NCBI RefSeq assembly: GCF_034702125.1
Contig: NC_085865.1
Location: 46,459,856-46,523,855 of the forward strand
DNA length: 64,000 nt
Source: Engraulis encrasicolus
Lineage: Eukaryota > Chordata > Actinopteri > Clupeiformes > Engraulidae
Direction: 5' to 3'
Shown: piece after piece, positions 1-32,166 of the stretch
Layout of the letters: every line of letters begins with the position of its first letter
How positions within the stretch are numbered: the stretch's first letter is position 1
The notes under the pieces: model-generated
Database searches by the model: none
What the model saw: the letters and a program-made list of their open reading frames with translations, nothing else
What the model was told of the DNA's origin: nothing
Position numbers and translations under genes: made by a program

Positions 1-9
1 TGTATGTAC

Positions 10-18139
<18,130 letters not shown>

Positions 18140-18204
18140 GGTTAATCACCTACATTTTGTCATTGAAAAAAGTATTTATTTAAGACTGTGGAATGGACTG
18201 TCAA

Positions 18205-18260
18205 ACAGAGCCGCTACCCCAAACTCCTCCATGAATGAGTCCCCCATGGTTCAGACTTTG
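18205..18260 (-). pseudogene. Duplicated fragment of the first myosin coding exon, upstream of gene A
   Basis: On the minus strand an ATG at 18247-18245 opens MGDSFMEEFGVAAL, a degenerate copy of the gene A N-terminus, [15 protein letters not shown]. Identity covers the ATG context and about 14 codons, then is lost. It lies about 100 bp upstream of the real start, so it may be a remnant of a local duplication or of unequal exchange between array members. It could act as an upstream ATG only if transcribed as 5' leader. Confidence 0.7.
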
Positions 18261-18696
18261 AAAATGAAGGCAAGTCACAATGGTATGACAGACATTTTAC
18301 ATGACAGACATTTTACCTGAAGTCATTGTTTAGGCACTGATGAATTTTAGCAGAATTCCTGAAGCATGATAACCATCTAACACAAGTACTATTACATAAA
18401 AGAGGTTAGAGTTGTGTCATAACACCTTGACAATATTAAGGTCCTTACAAAGGAGTTACCAGGTGCTTGTAGGTAGGCTAACGTTAGTTTATATTGTATA
18501 TTGAGAAAATTGGGCTTGATATAAAGTTCTCTAAAGAAAAAGGTGCATGTACGAAGAAATAACCCTAATTCAACCTTTGCCTTGAGTTAAAGGACCAGTT
18601 CAGTCAATTTCAATATGCTGTTGTATTGCTCACGCTACCCTTGACTTGTCAGTGCTCGGTGATGCCACATTTTTAGGCCCAGCCCTTTCAGAGATA

Positions 18697-20314
<1,618 letters not shown>

Positions 20315-20616
20315 TATGAGTTATTCTAATGGGGCAGAGTTTGTTTAAAAAAAAATGTTTTTAATTAACATAGGCCTACTCCAAATATTTTACCAAAAGG
20401 TACCGCTGTTTGCTAGTTGTCTGCTGATGTTGTATAACCTTTTGGATGTTTTTGGGAATACATTTAAAAAAAAAAAAAAATGTAAACAAAGCGTTGCCCC
20501 CATTACAATGACCAGGATCTCGGAAAAAGAAGGGAAAAAAATCTCAGGTACTGACAAGTCCAGGGTAGTGTGAGCATTACAACTGCATGTTGAAATTGAC
20601 CGAACTGTTCCTTTAA

Positions 20617-22702
20617 GAAAAGGACATTTACCTCTCACAACAAATACAAATGATGTTGAATTGTCCTTAAAAGATTGTACATTCCATTATCTCGCCGAAT
20701 AATAGTGTACATTGTGTGAACATTCTAAACATAGCCTGGACTGATTTGGATTTGTAGTTATTTTTAACACGCGAATCTCACCTCGTTTGAGTCAAGCTTC
20801 AGATGTGCAATGTTGATGTGATGTTACTTCTGAAAGTGAATAGAGAAGATGCAGGGACAAGATCAAACACATGCAGTAGTATTCTTAGCTCTGTGTTGAG
20901 TAGTCCAATAATGCTCTTTCTCCACTGCAATATGCACAAATTGTGTCTATTTCTCTGGTCCCTGATAGCCTGAGAAATCCCATGCTGCTTTGCACAATTG
21001 TTCCGATGTGAAAGACAGCATAGAATCTATCTCTCAGCGAGGGTTCCTAATCATGGTCTCCAATTAGAGAGCAGGGAGGCGTGGAAAGGCGATGACTGCA
21101 GCTTGTTTGAATAGATACTACTGACACGATTGGCTATGGGCTACGTATGCCAAATGATGCACATTCGTTATGTCCACTGAAACAGTCGTCGTCAATCGTA
21201 AACCACACTCCTGCCTACGGGATTTATAGCACACAGGTCTGTAGTACAGACCTTATCTCACTTGTGATTAGGTCTGGTGATGACCAGGCAAGGTCCCTGA
21301 TGAGATGCAGTACCATGTGGTAGATATCTGAATGGTGTTTGCTACTTTTGTCAACCAGCCTGCCTATAATAACCCATTCAATGTTTAATTCATTACATAA
21401 AATGCCATCTGTCTGTTTGTCTGTCTCTCTATGTATCGTTTGTCTTGATATACAGTTTTTCTTTATTATTTTCCTTAATTATTCTAGCCTTCATCCACTT
21501 GTCTCTTATCCTACCTACATGTATTTGTCAGCTACCTGCCTGGTAGACCCTCAGTAGCATGTATTGTAGATGTCAGCTTACCTCTGGGTTGGTCTATGCT
21601 GTGTCCACCACCACGACTGAAAGCCACGAATGATTTGCTTCTTTTATAGGGGAGAGTCGATCCCAATATGGAGGTGAGCATCAAGTCAGCCCCGCTCTCC
21701 CCACATTTCATAAAAGGAAAACCTCTGAATGGCTCCCATCCAGACATATGATTTTGATATGGTGATTGACACAGACGGGAGCAAGTGTAAATGCAAATTC
21801 AGGTGGGGGAGAGGACAGCAGGACATTTCAGCAGTATCAACACTTGAACCCCAGGCCATATCTAGGAGTTTGCTATTGTCAGATGGAACGCACAGCCTGT
21901 GCACCATTTTAAAATCCCTATGGACATTCCCATAGCCAAGAACAAAATGCTGACCTATTGCTTAATGCATATGCTCAATGAATCTCTACTGGCACATACA
22001 CAAATGACATATACAGGTATAATATGTATATATTTATATGACCATATGTATCTACTTTTGTACTTGGCAATTGGTGGTTAAATAAAACAATATCTTAATT
22101 ATTTTCCTGCAAACCTTTGTCTGTGATTGTTAATGATAAATGCATGGTCATATTGCTGGCAATGAGACAAGGGAGAGAAACACTATATGTTATGTGCCCT
22201 TTAAACATTTTGGAAATTCAACAAGTTCCAAAAGATAGCTACAGCTGTCAACTTTTGTAGACCAAAGCAAGGTCAGAGCATGGGGCCCACTGATGTATTG
22301 TCAACCTCTTGTTGACGTCCCCCTTGAGTCATGGCCCTTCACAGCATCTCAGTGGCACCACATTGTTTCCTTGAGGACAAAGATAACCCTGTGAAATTCA
22401 GCTCAGGTTCCTTCGTGAGTGATTGTACACATATTGATGCACTTGACACGAGACCTTCACACCCCCCTGGGAGTCTGTACAGCAGCTGCCCTCTCATCAC
22501 CTCAACTGTTGCTTGTGAACCCTGTGAAATTGAGCTCAGGTTCCTTTTATTAATTTATAGTCAATAACATTTGCAACATTTTTTTCCCAAATGCTGTTAA
22601 GTAAAGTCTACATTGAAATAGTAAATTAAAAAATATATACAGAAATATATTAAGTTGTAAGTTAAAACGTGTTGAAAAATGCCCGTCATTCTAGTGAACT
22701 CG
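20617..22702. promoter_or_regulatory. Gene A 5' flank with candidate non-coding first exon and promoter elements
   Basis: No coding gene seen. On the minus strand a good donor (CTCAAACGAG|GTGAGATT, exon edge at about 20784) could end the non-coding first exon of gene A. A MEF2-like TTATTTTTAA lies at about 20759-20768, and a TATA-like CTATAAATC on the minus strand lies near 21220-21227. These are single-motif matches; the distance from TATA to donor (about 400 bp) is long for a myosin leader exon. The rest, to 22702, is AT-rich with no recognised element. Confidence 0.3.
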
Positions 22703-23586
22703 TTAAAGGGTAACTTCAGCCAATTTCGACATGCAGTTGTAATGCTCATACTACCATGGACTTGTCAGTACCTGAGATTTTTTTTCCAGCTTTTTCCTAG
22801 ATCCTGATCATTGTAATGGGGGCAGGTGTTTGTTTACAATTGTTTTTTTTTTTTATGATTCCCAAAAACATTCAAAAGATTATGCAACATCAGCAGACAA
22901 CTAGCAAACAGCGATACCTTTTAGGAAAATATTTGAAGTAGGCCTATGTTTTTAAAATGTGAACAAAAGCTGCCCCCATTAGAATAACTCATATCTCGGA
23001 AAGGGCTGACACAAAAAATGCAGCATCACCGGGTACTGACAAGTCAAGGGTAGCGTGAGCAATACAACAGCATATTGAAATTGGCAGAGGTGGAAAGTAA
23101 CTAATTACTTTACTTGCGCTACTGTAATTGAGTAGCTTTTTTGTGTACTTGTACTTTTTAAACTACTTTTCGGTACATTTTACAGCACAAGCGTTACTGA
23201 GTAAAAAAAGAAAAAAAAACTCTAGAATTCTAGCCTAGTTTATAAAGAGTTGGCGCGTGCGACCTCTCACTCAAACTCTGATAGCTGACATGGAGGCTGA
23301 CGATGGAGATTCACTTAACTCACAGGAGATCAACATTAGCTGTTCTTCCTCTAACCCAGTGCACCCCTTGCACATCTAGAGGCAGAAGATGCTGATTGTT
23401 AAAAAGTAACTTTTTACTTTAACTCACAGTACATTTTAAATTATTTACTTTTTACTTGAGTAGATTTTTTGACTGGTAAATTTACTCGTACTTGAGTACA
23501 TTTTCAACAGAGTAACAGTACTTGTACTTGAGTACAATATTTTAGTACTCTTTCCACCTCTGGAAATTGGCTGAGTGCTCCTTTAA
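22703..23586. mobile_element. TTAA-flanked foldback MITE (copy 2) with a nested hAT MITE
   Basis: Left end TTAAAGGGTAACTTCAGCCA at 22703; right end GGCTGAGTGCTCCTTTAA at 23586. Its arms align with copy 1 (CTACCATGGACTTGTCAGTA, CATATCTCGGAAAGGGCTGA). The right arm is interrupted at 23085-23562. Confidence 0.85.
23085..23562. mobile_element. hAT-type MITE (478 bp) with exact 8-bp target duplication
   Basis: Ends CAGAGGTGGAAAGTAACTAA and CTTTCCACCTCTG. GAAATTGG is duplicated at 23077-23084 and 23563-23570. It is rich in ACTTGAGTA / TACTTTTTAC motifs in both orientations. It is inserted in the right arm of the TTAA MITE and so is younger than it. Confidence 0.93.
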
Positions 23587-23735
23587 GTTTACTTGGAATT
23601 TGGCAGCTGACCTGTTTAATCCTGTGAATCTAGTGACACTAGATGTTAAAAAGGTGTTGAGACCACAGGCCTATAAGGTCTTGCCCTCAGAAGTGACTTG
23701 TCTTAGGGGGTGGGGGGTGGAAGCTATGCTATGAA

Positions 23736-24300
23736 AGCTATGACACTAAGAAAAGCACCAAGCCACCCACAAGGTGTTAATGCTGTGACTTTAAAACGCT
23801 CACATGCGTATGCATCACATGCCAAAACATGACCTTGCACTTCCAAGGGTGAACGATCATCAGTCTACATACTCACACATCCTGAATTACGTCTGCCAAG
23901 GAGGTTGTGTTTTCGGTCACAAGTGGATCACATTGGCAACAAGGGGGTCAAGAAAGCTGTGACACACTAAAGAAAGCACCAAGCCACCCACAAGGTGTTA
24001 ATGCTGTGACTTTAAAACGCTCACACGCGTGTGCATCACATGCCAGAAGAAGACCTTGCACTTCCAAGGGTTCTCACACATCCTTAATTACCTCCGCCAA
24101 GGAGGATATATTTTCAGTTGTGTTGGTTTGTCTGTCTGTCTGTCGGTTTGTTTGTCAGCAAGATAACCTAAAAAATCCTGAACGGGTTTGGATGAAATTT
24201 TTTGGAGTTCTTAGACATGACAAAAGGAACAAGCGGTTACATTTTGGTGGTGATCCGGATCACAATGCGGATTCAGGAATGTTGTAAAGATCTTCACCAT
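23736..24300. repeat. Two direct copies of a ~190-bp repeat, then a CCTCCGCCAAGGAGG element
   Basis: AGCCACCCACAAGGTGTTAA recurs at 23761 and 23982 (221 bp apart), followed in both by TGCTGTGACTTTAAAACGCT and CTTGCACTTCCAAGGG. Each ends in a CGCCAAGGAGG-type motif (about 23895 and 24095). The second continues with TTTGTCTGTCTGTCTGTC and GGTGGTGATCCGGATCAC, a pattern common in animal dispersed repeats. Confidence 0.75.
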
Positions 24301-24441
24301 TGCGGAATAGGCATTGCCGAATTTTGACATTCCAGTTTCTAACTCCACACAAATAAGGCAGAAAGACAAAACATAGTGAAATGTTCTATGAGTTAAAGTT
24401 AAGTGATGTGCACCAATATTATGCATACATGTATATTCAGG

Positions 24442-25197
24442 CTCTCAATTATAAATAAGCAAATAACCATGTGACTACTGCATGTCCTTAATGGTTTTCT
24501 GAACAAGCTTTCCTTGTTGTGAGGCTTCTTAGATAGTATGTTAATGGCTCAAATGGTCTTACAAGTCATTGGATATGTTTGAGGCTCAAATGGTCTTAGA
24601 AGTAATTTACACAGCTCCTCACATTCCTCAATTTTATCCTCTGCACATTGTCCTCATGACATCAAACGTGTTTATTTATTGTGTAATGATGTGACCTCTG
24701 GTCAGGTCAGTTATGTTGTTCCACAAAATTACATTTGAATGTCTGGAAAAAGAAAACAAAATAAAATGGCACAATCTGAAAGGCCTTTGACTGTTTTATG
24801 ACTGCATATTTCCTCTATATTCTCTTATTGGATTATGAAATCAGCAACAGAGATTTTAGATACTGCTCAAATGGTAACCTTAGAAGTGAACTTACACCTG
24901 GTCCTCAAGTGATATGCTGCACTACACCTGACACGTATCCTCAACACTGCAACAACAGATGTCTAGGAGATAGCCAATGATTGTTCTCAATCAAAGACAG
25001 GCACTCACAATCATCATAGGAATGTCACAGGACTATCTTTGTGCTTAAGTGAGAAGGCTAAGGAAACAGCGATGTGTCAGTGAGACATGTTCTGTCATCG
25101 GCTAGCAGCTGCCTGACTTTGGCCTTGAAAGAGGGCAGATGGTCTGTTTAGGCCCAAGGAAAAAGCAAAAGCACCTGCGGTATTGACAGCATGCACC
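24442..25197. repeat. Left arm of a long inverted duplication (partner 38121-38860)
   Basis: Runs from CTCTCAATTATAAATAAGC to TATTGACAGCATGCACC. The complement appears at 38121-38860. Shared stretches include ACATGTTCTGTCATCGGCTA, CTGACTTTGGCCTTG, and AGAAGTGAACTTACACCTGG. Small indels occur throughout, so it is an old duplication. No gene function is recognised in either arm. Confidence 0.88.
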
Positions 25198-27865
25198 AGG
25201 GCCATAGTAATAAACCTTCTCCCAGGGTTGCTGTCCCTCAAGTTGCTTAGTAAGTGACGCACAAACTTTAGCACCGTCTTGTTTAACATACACTGTCACC
25301 TCCCTCTGTTTGTCCTTCAGTATAAAGATAACCCTGTGAAATTCTTGCTGAATACCAGCTAGACCCACACAAAGAACGTATACGTGTAAACAGATGAACT
25401 TGAAGCACATAAAACACATCACAGGATACATTCTTATTCTGATTTTGGAGAAACAGAGTTGTCTGGGAACATTACTTTTGTATCAGGTTGCCTTGTATGT
25501 ATTGTGATTATTATTAATCCATCATGCTACATACAGATTTCAATAAAATATTCTTGATATCATTGCTCATGCCACCCATAGGGCCTGTACAAGAATATAT
25601 TCTGTTTTTAGATGTCCACTATAGTCAAGAATACGGTTAAGAAATTAACAAAGACCACTTAATATTCCACTCTATTATCTAATTGAGGAATACAGTGTCC
25701 TATTAGCATTTGTGTCCCACATTGCTTTATATGCATTCTGCCAAACTACTGCAACCCTGGCTGGCAGGTTGCATGTATGTGGAGTTGAGAGAAATGAGGG
25801 GGTTGGGCAGTGTTGGGGTGTTGGGATTATGATTCCATGGCCCCTGGGTCAGACGACAAGAAAGGCCCCACTCAATGAGTGCCGTTAGTGTACAAACAAT
25901 TCAGGCTTTTAGGCCAGATGTGAAAGTCTATGTTGTTGGGGGTATGGGGGATAGTCCTCAGTGAACATTTTGAAAATATACATAGTTGTTAAAAGGGAGA
26001 TTTCATCGCAATATGAGAATGGAAATATAGAGGCTTGGGCTTCAGGGCTCCTTTGACTCTTAAGCCCCTGGGCCTGGGCCCTGTAGGCCCATGCAGTAAT
26101 CTGTCCTTGGGTGGTGCATGTCATCTTGTCATCTCCTTCAGGGCCCCTGACCACTGCAGCTGTTCCAGGAAACAGGCTCCTCCCCTGGGTCCACTGGCCA
26201 GCAGCCAACTTTGAGCTACTCTGAGGAGCCCGGCTGTTCCTTTCAGCAGATGGCCACTTCATTGAGAATATGCCCAAGGAAGCAAAAGGATGGCTCTGTG
26301 ATTCTTAATGACTACCCCCAGTTACGCATGGATTTATTTAATCTTAAATGTAAGTAGCTTAATAAACCAAGACCATTTATATGATGTGTTGTTATGTAGG
26401 CTAAGCTATGGTGGATAATATAAAAGGATGCTCTAAAACTAAAATTGCATTGCATTTAGAAATGTAGTGCAGAGTCCTTACAGACTATTTCTCCCTTTAT
26501 AATTAGGATATTGTAGCTGAATAAAAGGGACTGGCGACACTCAATGGAAGATGTGCGTCACTCGTTTGAAGTGGACACTCAGACGTCATTAGGCTACTTA
26601 CAGTAGTTTCAGGTAAATAGCACTTTTTTAAAACATGCACATTGGGTATATTTTTGAAGGTATCATATTCGAAAAACACAACTTTTACAATGAGATACAT
26701 GTATTCCATGCATTTTCATCTCAATTGTGATTTTGTTCCATAGGTTGGTAATTGCATTACCAGAGCATTCAGTCTGTATTATTTATTTCTTAGGTAGCCT
26801 ATCATATAGTGTTTGCTTCCACTGCAGTAAGTTTAACTCTCCTGCTCCACATGAAAACTTTTTTTAATTTTCATAATGTGAATGTGTAGGCCTAGATTTA
26901 TACACAGAGGCTATCTATGTGGTATCATTTAGGCTATTCATCTGGCAGACCTGGAAATAGATAAAGTCCACAGAGCATAAAGTCACTTTAAATTAGAAGG
27001 ACTATGAGTCTTGTTAAGGTATAGTGGAGAATGAATTTGACTTCCCAAATTGCTTTCCCTAACCCATAGGCTACTTGAGAGTGGCTTTGCTGCCGCTGTC
27101 TGTCTTTTCCATACCTCCCTGTTACAGTAATCTGCCTCCCCATGCCCCCTTCAGGCCACAAGCTCAATGGCAGCATGCAAAGACTGGACAGAATGGCATG
27201 GCGCGAGCCAAAGTTATTCTAGGTCTGCACAAGCTAGCCATAACTCAAGATTCCCTGCCCATTGATCGAACTGGAAACTGTAGAACTCAGGTCTACACGT
27301 TTTAAACCGTCATTCTTTTGCCGATAACCCTTGGCTATAAAGTATAGGATATGATATTATTCTGTATTAATGTATCCAGATATATTGTTGTTCTGTGGAT
27401 GGTAAATATTAAATAATAACACGTTGACGGGGAGAGTGAAGAATTATTAACTTCAGATGGCCGTGGCTGGGGTAAGTTTGACATAATGTTATGCAGATCG
27501 GTGGTTTGACAAGTATTATAACCAATAGTTTGATGCAGTACCTACCCACGTATGTGGATAAGAAAATGAGTAACCCAATCTTATTTTCCTTTGGTTTCTT
27601 TATCTATGTATCGAGAGAACCATGACGTTTGAATAGCGATTGCATGAATGTCTAATGAAGACATCAACTAATTTTGCTAGGCTAGCTGCTAGATGTTAGC
27701 TGATCATTTTTCCATTTGTAGGTCTCTAGAGTATGATGCATGTGACAGGTGCAGATACGGTTTTATAGAGTGTGACCCATAACATTTACACAGTTAAAAC
27801 CTTAAGTAGGAGTTTATTAAAATTCATGGAGCCTTATTTTCAAACACTATAATGGAATTACCATG
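25198..27865. other. Intergenic stretch with no supported gene
   Basis: On the minus strand, 25430-25215 reads a short open stretch (EFHRVIFILKDKQREVTVYV, then AKVCASLTKQ) that vaguely recalls a chemokine C-terminal half but has no confirmed exons. Around 25800-26260 there are GGGCCCCTG-rich segments like those in the hAT MITE at 17508. The remainder is AT-rich with no element I can name. Confidence 0.5.
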
Positions 27866-28840
27866 TTAAATGTTTTACCAGGAAGCAGGCAAGCAAGGGG
27901 AACTCGCACCAAAGAAGGTGTACGCCATTATTTTTGCTGCACTATCCTATCTGCACATGCGCACCACCCAAGGCTGCACGATCCGGACGTGGAGCATTGT
28001 CGCCCTTCGTTTCGCTACCTGTAAGGACCCTGAAAGTCTATCTATGATTAATTCCATCTTTATTGTGAATTGTAGACTATTTGTCAAGACGCGGACAGAA
28101 CGCACTTCATGTCTGATCAATAGGCCTCTGCCATCTTACTTTGACAGACGGCCACATCAGTGTCTTGTTAGGCTAATCTTTAGGCTAACTTAGAAAATGA
28201 CAATTTTCCTCCGACCTATCACCGGCACCATTTTATAATATTACGAGTATTTCCCACATTTATAACATTATGTGGTGTATAAACCACAAAAAATGCCATG
28301 TAGCCTCGGCTACCTGAATAAAACAAATCTTACAGACTGGCTTTCAGCGAAACAACACTAACAGATCAGCTTTTGGGCGAAACGAAGGGCGACATTGCTC
28401 CACGAATCCGGATCGTGCAGCCTTGGTGGTGCGCTTGTGGAGACAGGATAGTGCAGCAAAATAATGGTGGTGCATTTAAACCGCCTTTCCGACATACCGC
28501 CATTCCGACAGTATTTAATTGCCATTCCGAGTCATTTAAATAGTTTTGCAAATACTTAAAGGCACGTGAACAACGTTCTAACTGCTGCAATATTAGGCTG
28601 TACTTTAATTGCATTTTAGAAAACGAAAAAGTGCTACCCAAGTGAAGTGCACACTTTTCAGTCGCAGTCAGGCCATCCATCACTGATCATCAGTGCTTGC
28701 TCTGATGATGGTCTGATTGTGACCGAAACGTTTGCACTTCACTTTGGTAGCATTTTTTTTGTTTTCTAGAATGCAATAAGAGTATACTTGCATTGGCATT
28801 ACGGTGTGCGAGTTCCCCTTGCCTGCTCCAGTATATGGTA
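27866..28840. mobile_element. Foldback element, ~0.97 kb, with an inner hairpin
   Basis: Outer arms: GCAGGCAAGCAAGGGGAACT at about 27886 and its near-complement AGTTCCCCTTGCCTGC at about 28811. A second inverted pair lies inside: AAGGCTGCACGATCCGGACG near 27970 against CGAATCCGGATCGTGCAGCC near 28405. A third pair lies near 28600-28650 and 28728-28780 (GCATTTTAGAAAACGAAAAA / TTTTTTGTTTTCTAGAATGC). No coding frame. Confidence 0.75.
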
Positions 28841-29254
28841 AACTATCTAGAGCTCTAACGGCTGTGATACTTGTAAGCGAATTCCACCCGCTTTCAACCT
28901 GCTCGCTCGCCTCGCGTGGTGACGTAGCATCGTTTCCCGGTCAAATTAGCTTAGCTTAGCAAATGCTGTGGTCAAACAACCGTCTCTCTTCAATCACAAA
29001 CACTGTATGTACAAATAAAAATGATGAAACAGGAGCGAATATATTGGTCACCTTAACCCAAGTGTCATTTATTTTAAAACCATCTGTGAAAAACGATCGG
29101 CAGATTTGACACCACCGAAATCAAAACAGCCTCCATTTTTAATATCCCAGTAGTGCTCGTGACGCACGTGACGTCATCGCGTTGAAAGCTCTCCCATTGG
29201 TTAACGCTTCGTGGTGCCGCTACATTTTTCAGCCAAGCTCAACCACAGACCTGT
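28841..29254. other. CpG-richer spacer with remnants of a repeat end, no gene
   Basis: Contains CTCGCTCGCCTCGCGTGGTG and ACGTAGC near 28905. A similar sequence in inverted orientation occurs near 35460-35530 (CTACGTCACCACCTCTCGCC). ACAGACCTGTATT near 29244 is also inverted at about 35440. These pairs suggest an older repeat split by everything between. Confidence 0.5.
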
Positions 29255-30022
29255 ATTGGGAGGGAAAGTGGAAAACAGCGATCCTAGCGGTTACGTTCCA
29301 AACACCAGGGCGACCCTATTGAAACTCCCATAGACGAGTTTAAAAAAAAATCCCACAAAGATATGACTAGGAACTATAACACCAGACACATTTTTCAGCG
29401 TACACAATAGGATGAACTACTACCTGTGAAAATCTTAAGTCATTTTTTGCCCTTTTAAGAAAAATAGAAATTGTGCCAATCTGGTCGGAAACGGACCACA
29501 GCTCCCAGCATGCTGTGCTTCGTGCCTCGTTGACAACACAGAGAAACAAATGAACGCGAATGAACGCAAGTTCTTCGCATATCTTCACATTCTTGTAATC
29601 CTGTGAGTTACACATTGTCTTCTTATTAAACATATATACACGCGATCATTTTGGTTTGGTTTTAACTTCTCTAGTAGATATGATGGCTTCTGTGGTGACG
29701 AGTAACCACCTCTCTGGCTCATGTTTGGCTATGCTAATTTGGCTATGCTAATTACATGGAGTAAACACGTCACACCTGCCAGTCAGTGTAGTTCTGTATT
29801 AGCTTTTTAAAGAATATTAAAATCAGTTCAGATCAGTGAAAAACCGAACATTTTACCACCTGATTCGATAAAACAGGCCAACATGCCTATAATACGACTG
29901 CCACTACTTCTACTTCGTCGTCAGGGCCGAGATGTAATTTTTCAGAGAAAAAACCCATTCATTTGTTGCAGGGGCTTGGAACGTTGCCAGCAGGGGGCGA
30001 TGAGATTACTTTCCCTCCCAAT
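29255..30022. mobile_element. Foldback element abutting the left end of the THAP/YqaJ transposon
   Basis: Ends ATTGGGAGGGAAAGT (29255) and ACTTTCCCTCCCAAT (30022), a perfect 15-bp inverted pair. It ends exactly where the 5-kb transposon begins. No coding frame is supported inside. Confidence 0.7.
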
Positions 30023-30107
30023 AAGCTAGTTTCACGCTTCCGGGATTAGTGGGCGGGACTTAACGTTATTGTGCATTCCAACTTCCGGCAGCTGATCTAC
30101 AATAACA

Positions 30108-31891
30108 ATGGCGCAAACAAAGGCAAGATGTCACTGCTCGGTTCCTCTGTGTTCATCTAATAAACAACGCCAACCATACTTGAGGTTTCACGGATTCCCG
30201 ACAGACCAAGTTGTACGAAAGATGTGGATCACTGCTATTAAGCGAGACGAAGGGGAAACCTTTAAAATAAAACAGGGAAGCACCTACGTTTGTAGCCGGC
30301 ATTTCCACGAGTCAGACTACATTACAGGCAGTGATAGTGGGCTGCTAGCGCTGGATAATTTTGCGCCTGGTCGTCGCCTAAAAGTAAATTCTGTGCCCTC
30401 CCGCTTTGAGTGGAACAACTGGGGATTGCCAACCAGGGAGTCCGTTTATAAACGGGTCAATAAACGGATGGTAGACCGTGAGATTTCGCCGGACCTCCCC
30501 TCGGAGCAAACACAGCTATGGGTTGCCATGGAGGAATTATCAGCGTTGGTGGTCCGTGAACATGGCTACGGAACTGCACCAACACCAGGTAGGCCTATGA
30601 CATTTTTCACTCTCAAAATGTTGCTTTACCTCCCGATGGTAGCGATTAACATTCAAGCAGTTTTTAATATCAGAACCTAGCCTACTTTCTTTTGTGTCAT
30701 ACAGGTGCGCTGGATGCTGCTGCTGAACGCATACAGCAACTAGAGCAGGAAATCGCGGGCATGAAGAAAGAAATGTCACTACTGAAAGCAGAGCTGGCCC
30801 AATTGCGATTTAATAGATTTTGCATTTCCGATAAGGACATACGATTTTATACACGGTTCACGTCAAGGGATGTTTTTTGTGACTTCTGGGAGGCCATCAA
30901 ACCATCTGCCACCAGACTTGTCTATTGGTCGAAGGCGCAAAAAAAGGCACAATCATCTGAGCCCCTTTCTCCGAGTCCATCGCGCAGACTGCCCCTTATA
31001 GATGAGTTTTTTCTTTTCTGCTGCCGAATTGCCGCTGGCCTGCCAGAGAAGGTGTTGGCCGACCTGTTTGAGGTCAGTATGTCCACTGTCTCCAGGGCTG
31101 TCATCACGTGGGCCAACTACCTCTACCTAATCCTTGGATCCCTTCCCATCTGGATGAGTAAACGGCAAATCAGAAACACCATGCCTACCAAATTTGTGCA
31201 GTACTGTCCAAATGTCAGAGTGATCATCGACTGCACTGAGGTGCGATGCCAGTCTCCATCATCACTAACTCTTCAGTCAGAGCTGTTCTCTCCTTACAAG
31301 AATACAACAACTTTCAAGGGCTTAATTGGGGTTGCCCCATGCAGTGCTGTGACTTTTGTTTCGAGTCTTTTCACTGGCTCCATCTCTGACCGAAAGATAA
31401 CAGAAAAAAGTGGTCTACTTAATCTACTCGAACCAGGGGATGGCTGCATGGCAGACAAGGGATTCACCATTGAGAAGCTGCTGAGTGACCGTGGGGCAAC
31501 ACTTATCATACCTCCCTTCAAGATGACTGGTAAGTAAGCATGAAATGTCACAATGAACATCTCAGATTAAAACTGTGAACAAAAATGTAATCTATATGTG
31601 CTTTGGCTTCCCCTATATGTCTCTCCCTCACTGAATTAGCACAGTAGAACTAATTTCCCACCTCTAATTACAGATCAGTTTACAGAAGAAGATGCTCTAA
31701 AAACACAAGCAATTGCCCGGCTTCGAATCCTTGTGGAAAGGGCAATACGCAGAGTGAAGGAATACCAGATCTGGCAAGACACCATCCCTTTGACCTTGTC
31801 TGGGACAGTTAACCAGCTGTGGACCGTTTGCTGTTTGATGTCCTTGTTCCAGGGACCACTTGAGTTAAAACATTACATTCCTGTTGAATAG
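30108..31891 (+). CDS. THAP-domain DDE transposase (DDE_Tnp_4 type), three exons, 507 aa
   Basis: Exons 30108-30588, 30705-31529 and 31674-31891, phases 1 and 1, GT/AG borders; 1524 nt including the TAG. Residues 1 to about 90 form a THAP zinc-binding DNA domain: CHCSVPLC ... CSRHFHESDY gives the C2CH ligands, followed by the family's DNF-P motif. A coiled coil follows (AAAERIQQLEQEIAGMKKEM). The catalytic core has first D in VIIDCTEV, second D in MADKGF, and E in LVERAIRRVKEYQIW, the pattern of the Harbinger/IS4-like DDE_4 family. A helix-turn-helix (EKVLADLFEVSMSTVSR) precedes the core. No stop or frameshift is seen. A domesticated host THAP gene was considered; the inverted ends and YqaJ partner argue for a transposon. 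Confidence 0.93.
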
Positions 31892-31942
31892 GCAACGCCT
31901 TTAACTTTGTAATATAATAAACTGTTACATTCCTGTTGAATA

Positions 31943-31985
31943 CCCCCCCACACACACACACACACCACCACCACCACCACCACCC
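31943..31985. repeat. (CA)n/(CCA)n microsatellite between the two transposon genes
   Basis: A run of C, then about nine CA units, then about nine CCA units, directly between the convergent 3' ends. Confidence 0.95.
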
Positions 31986-32166
31986 CTAAAATTACTTTGT
32001 GAGATATTACCTTGAATAAAAACAGAATAACTTGTAAACTGCAATCTGTAATATGTAATGTTAAAATAGATGTGTAATGTTAGGATATACTTGCGTAGGA
32101 AATCATGGAAACCTTTAGTCGTGCACTTCATTTATTCATGAATTCTTTCAATAATCATTTGGTTAA

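Noticed and set aside
28121..28190. Coding exon in the frame at 27870-28193
   Set aside because: The frame lies across an arm of a foldback element and has no protein resemblance.
30108..30588. Host THAP-domain gene (THAP family transcription factor)
   Set aside because: The exon splices in phase to a DDE catalytic core and the unit is bounded by inverted repeats with a YqaJ partner gene; this is a transposon.
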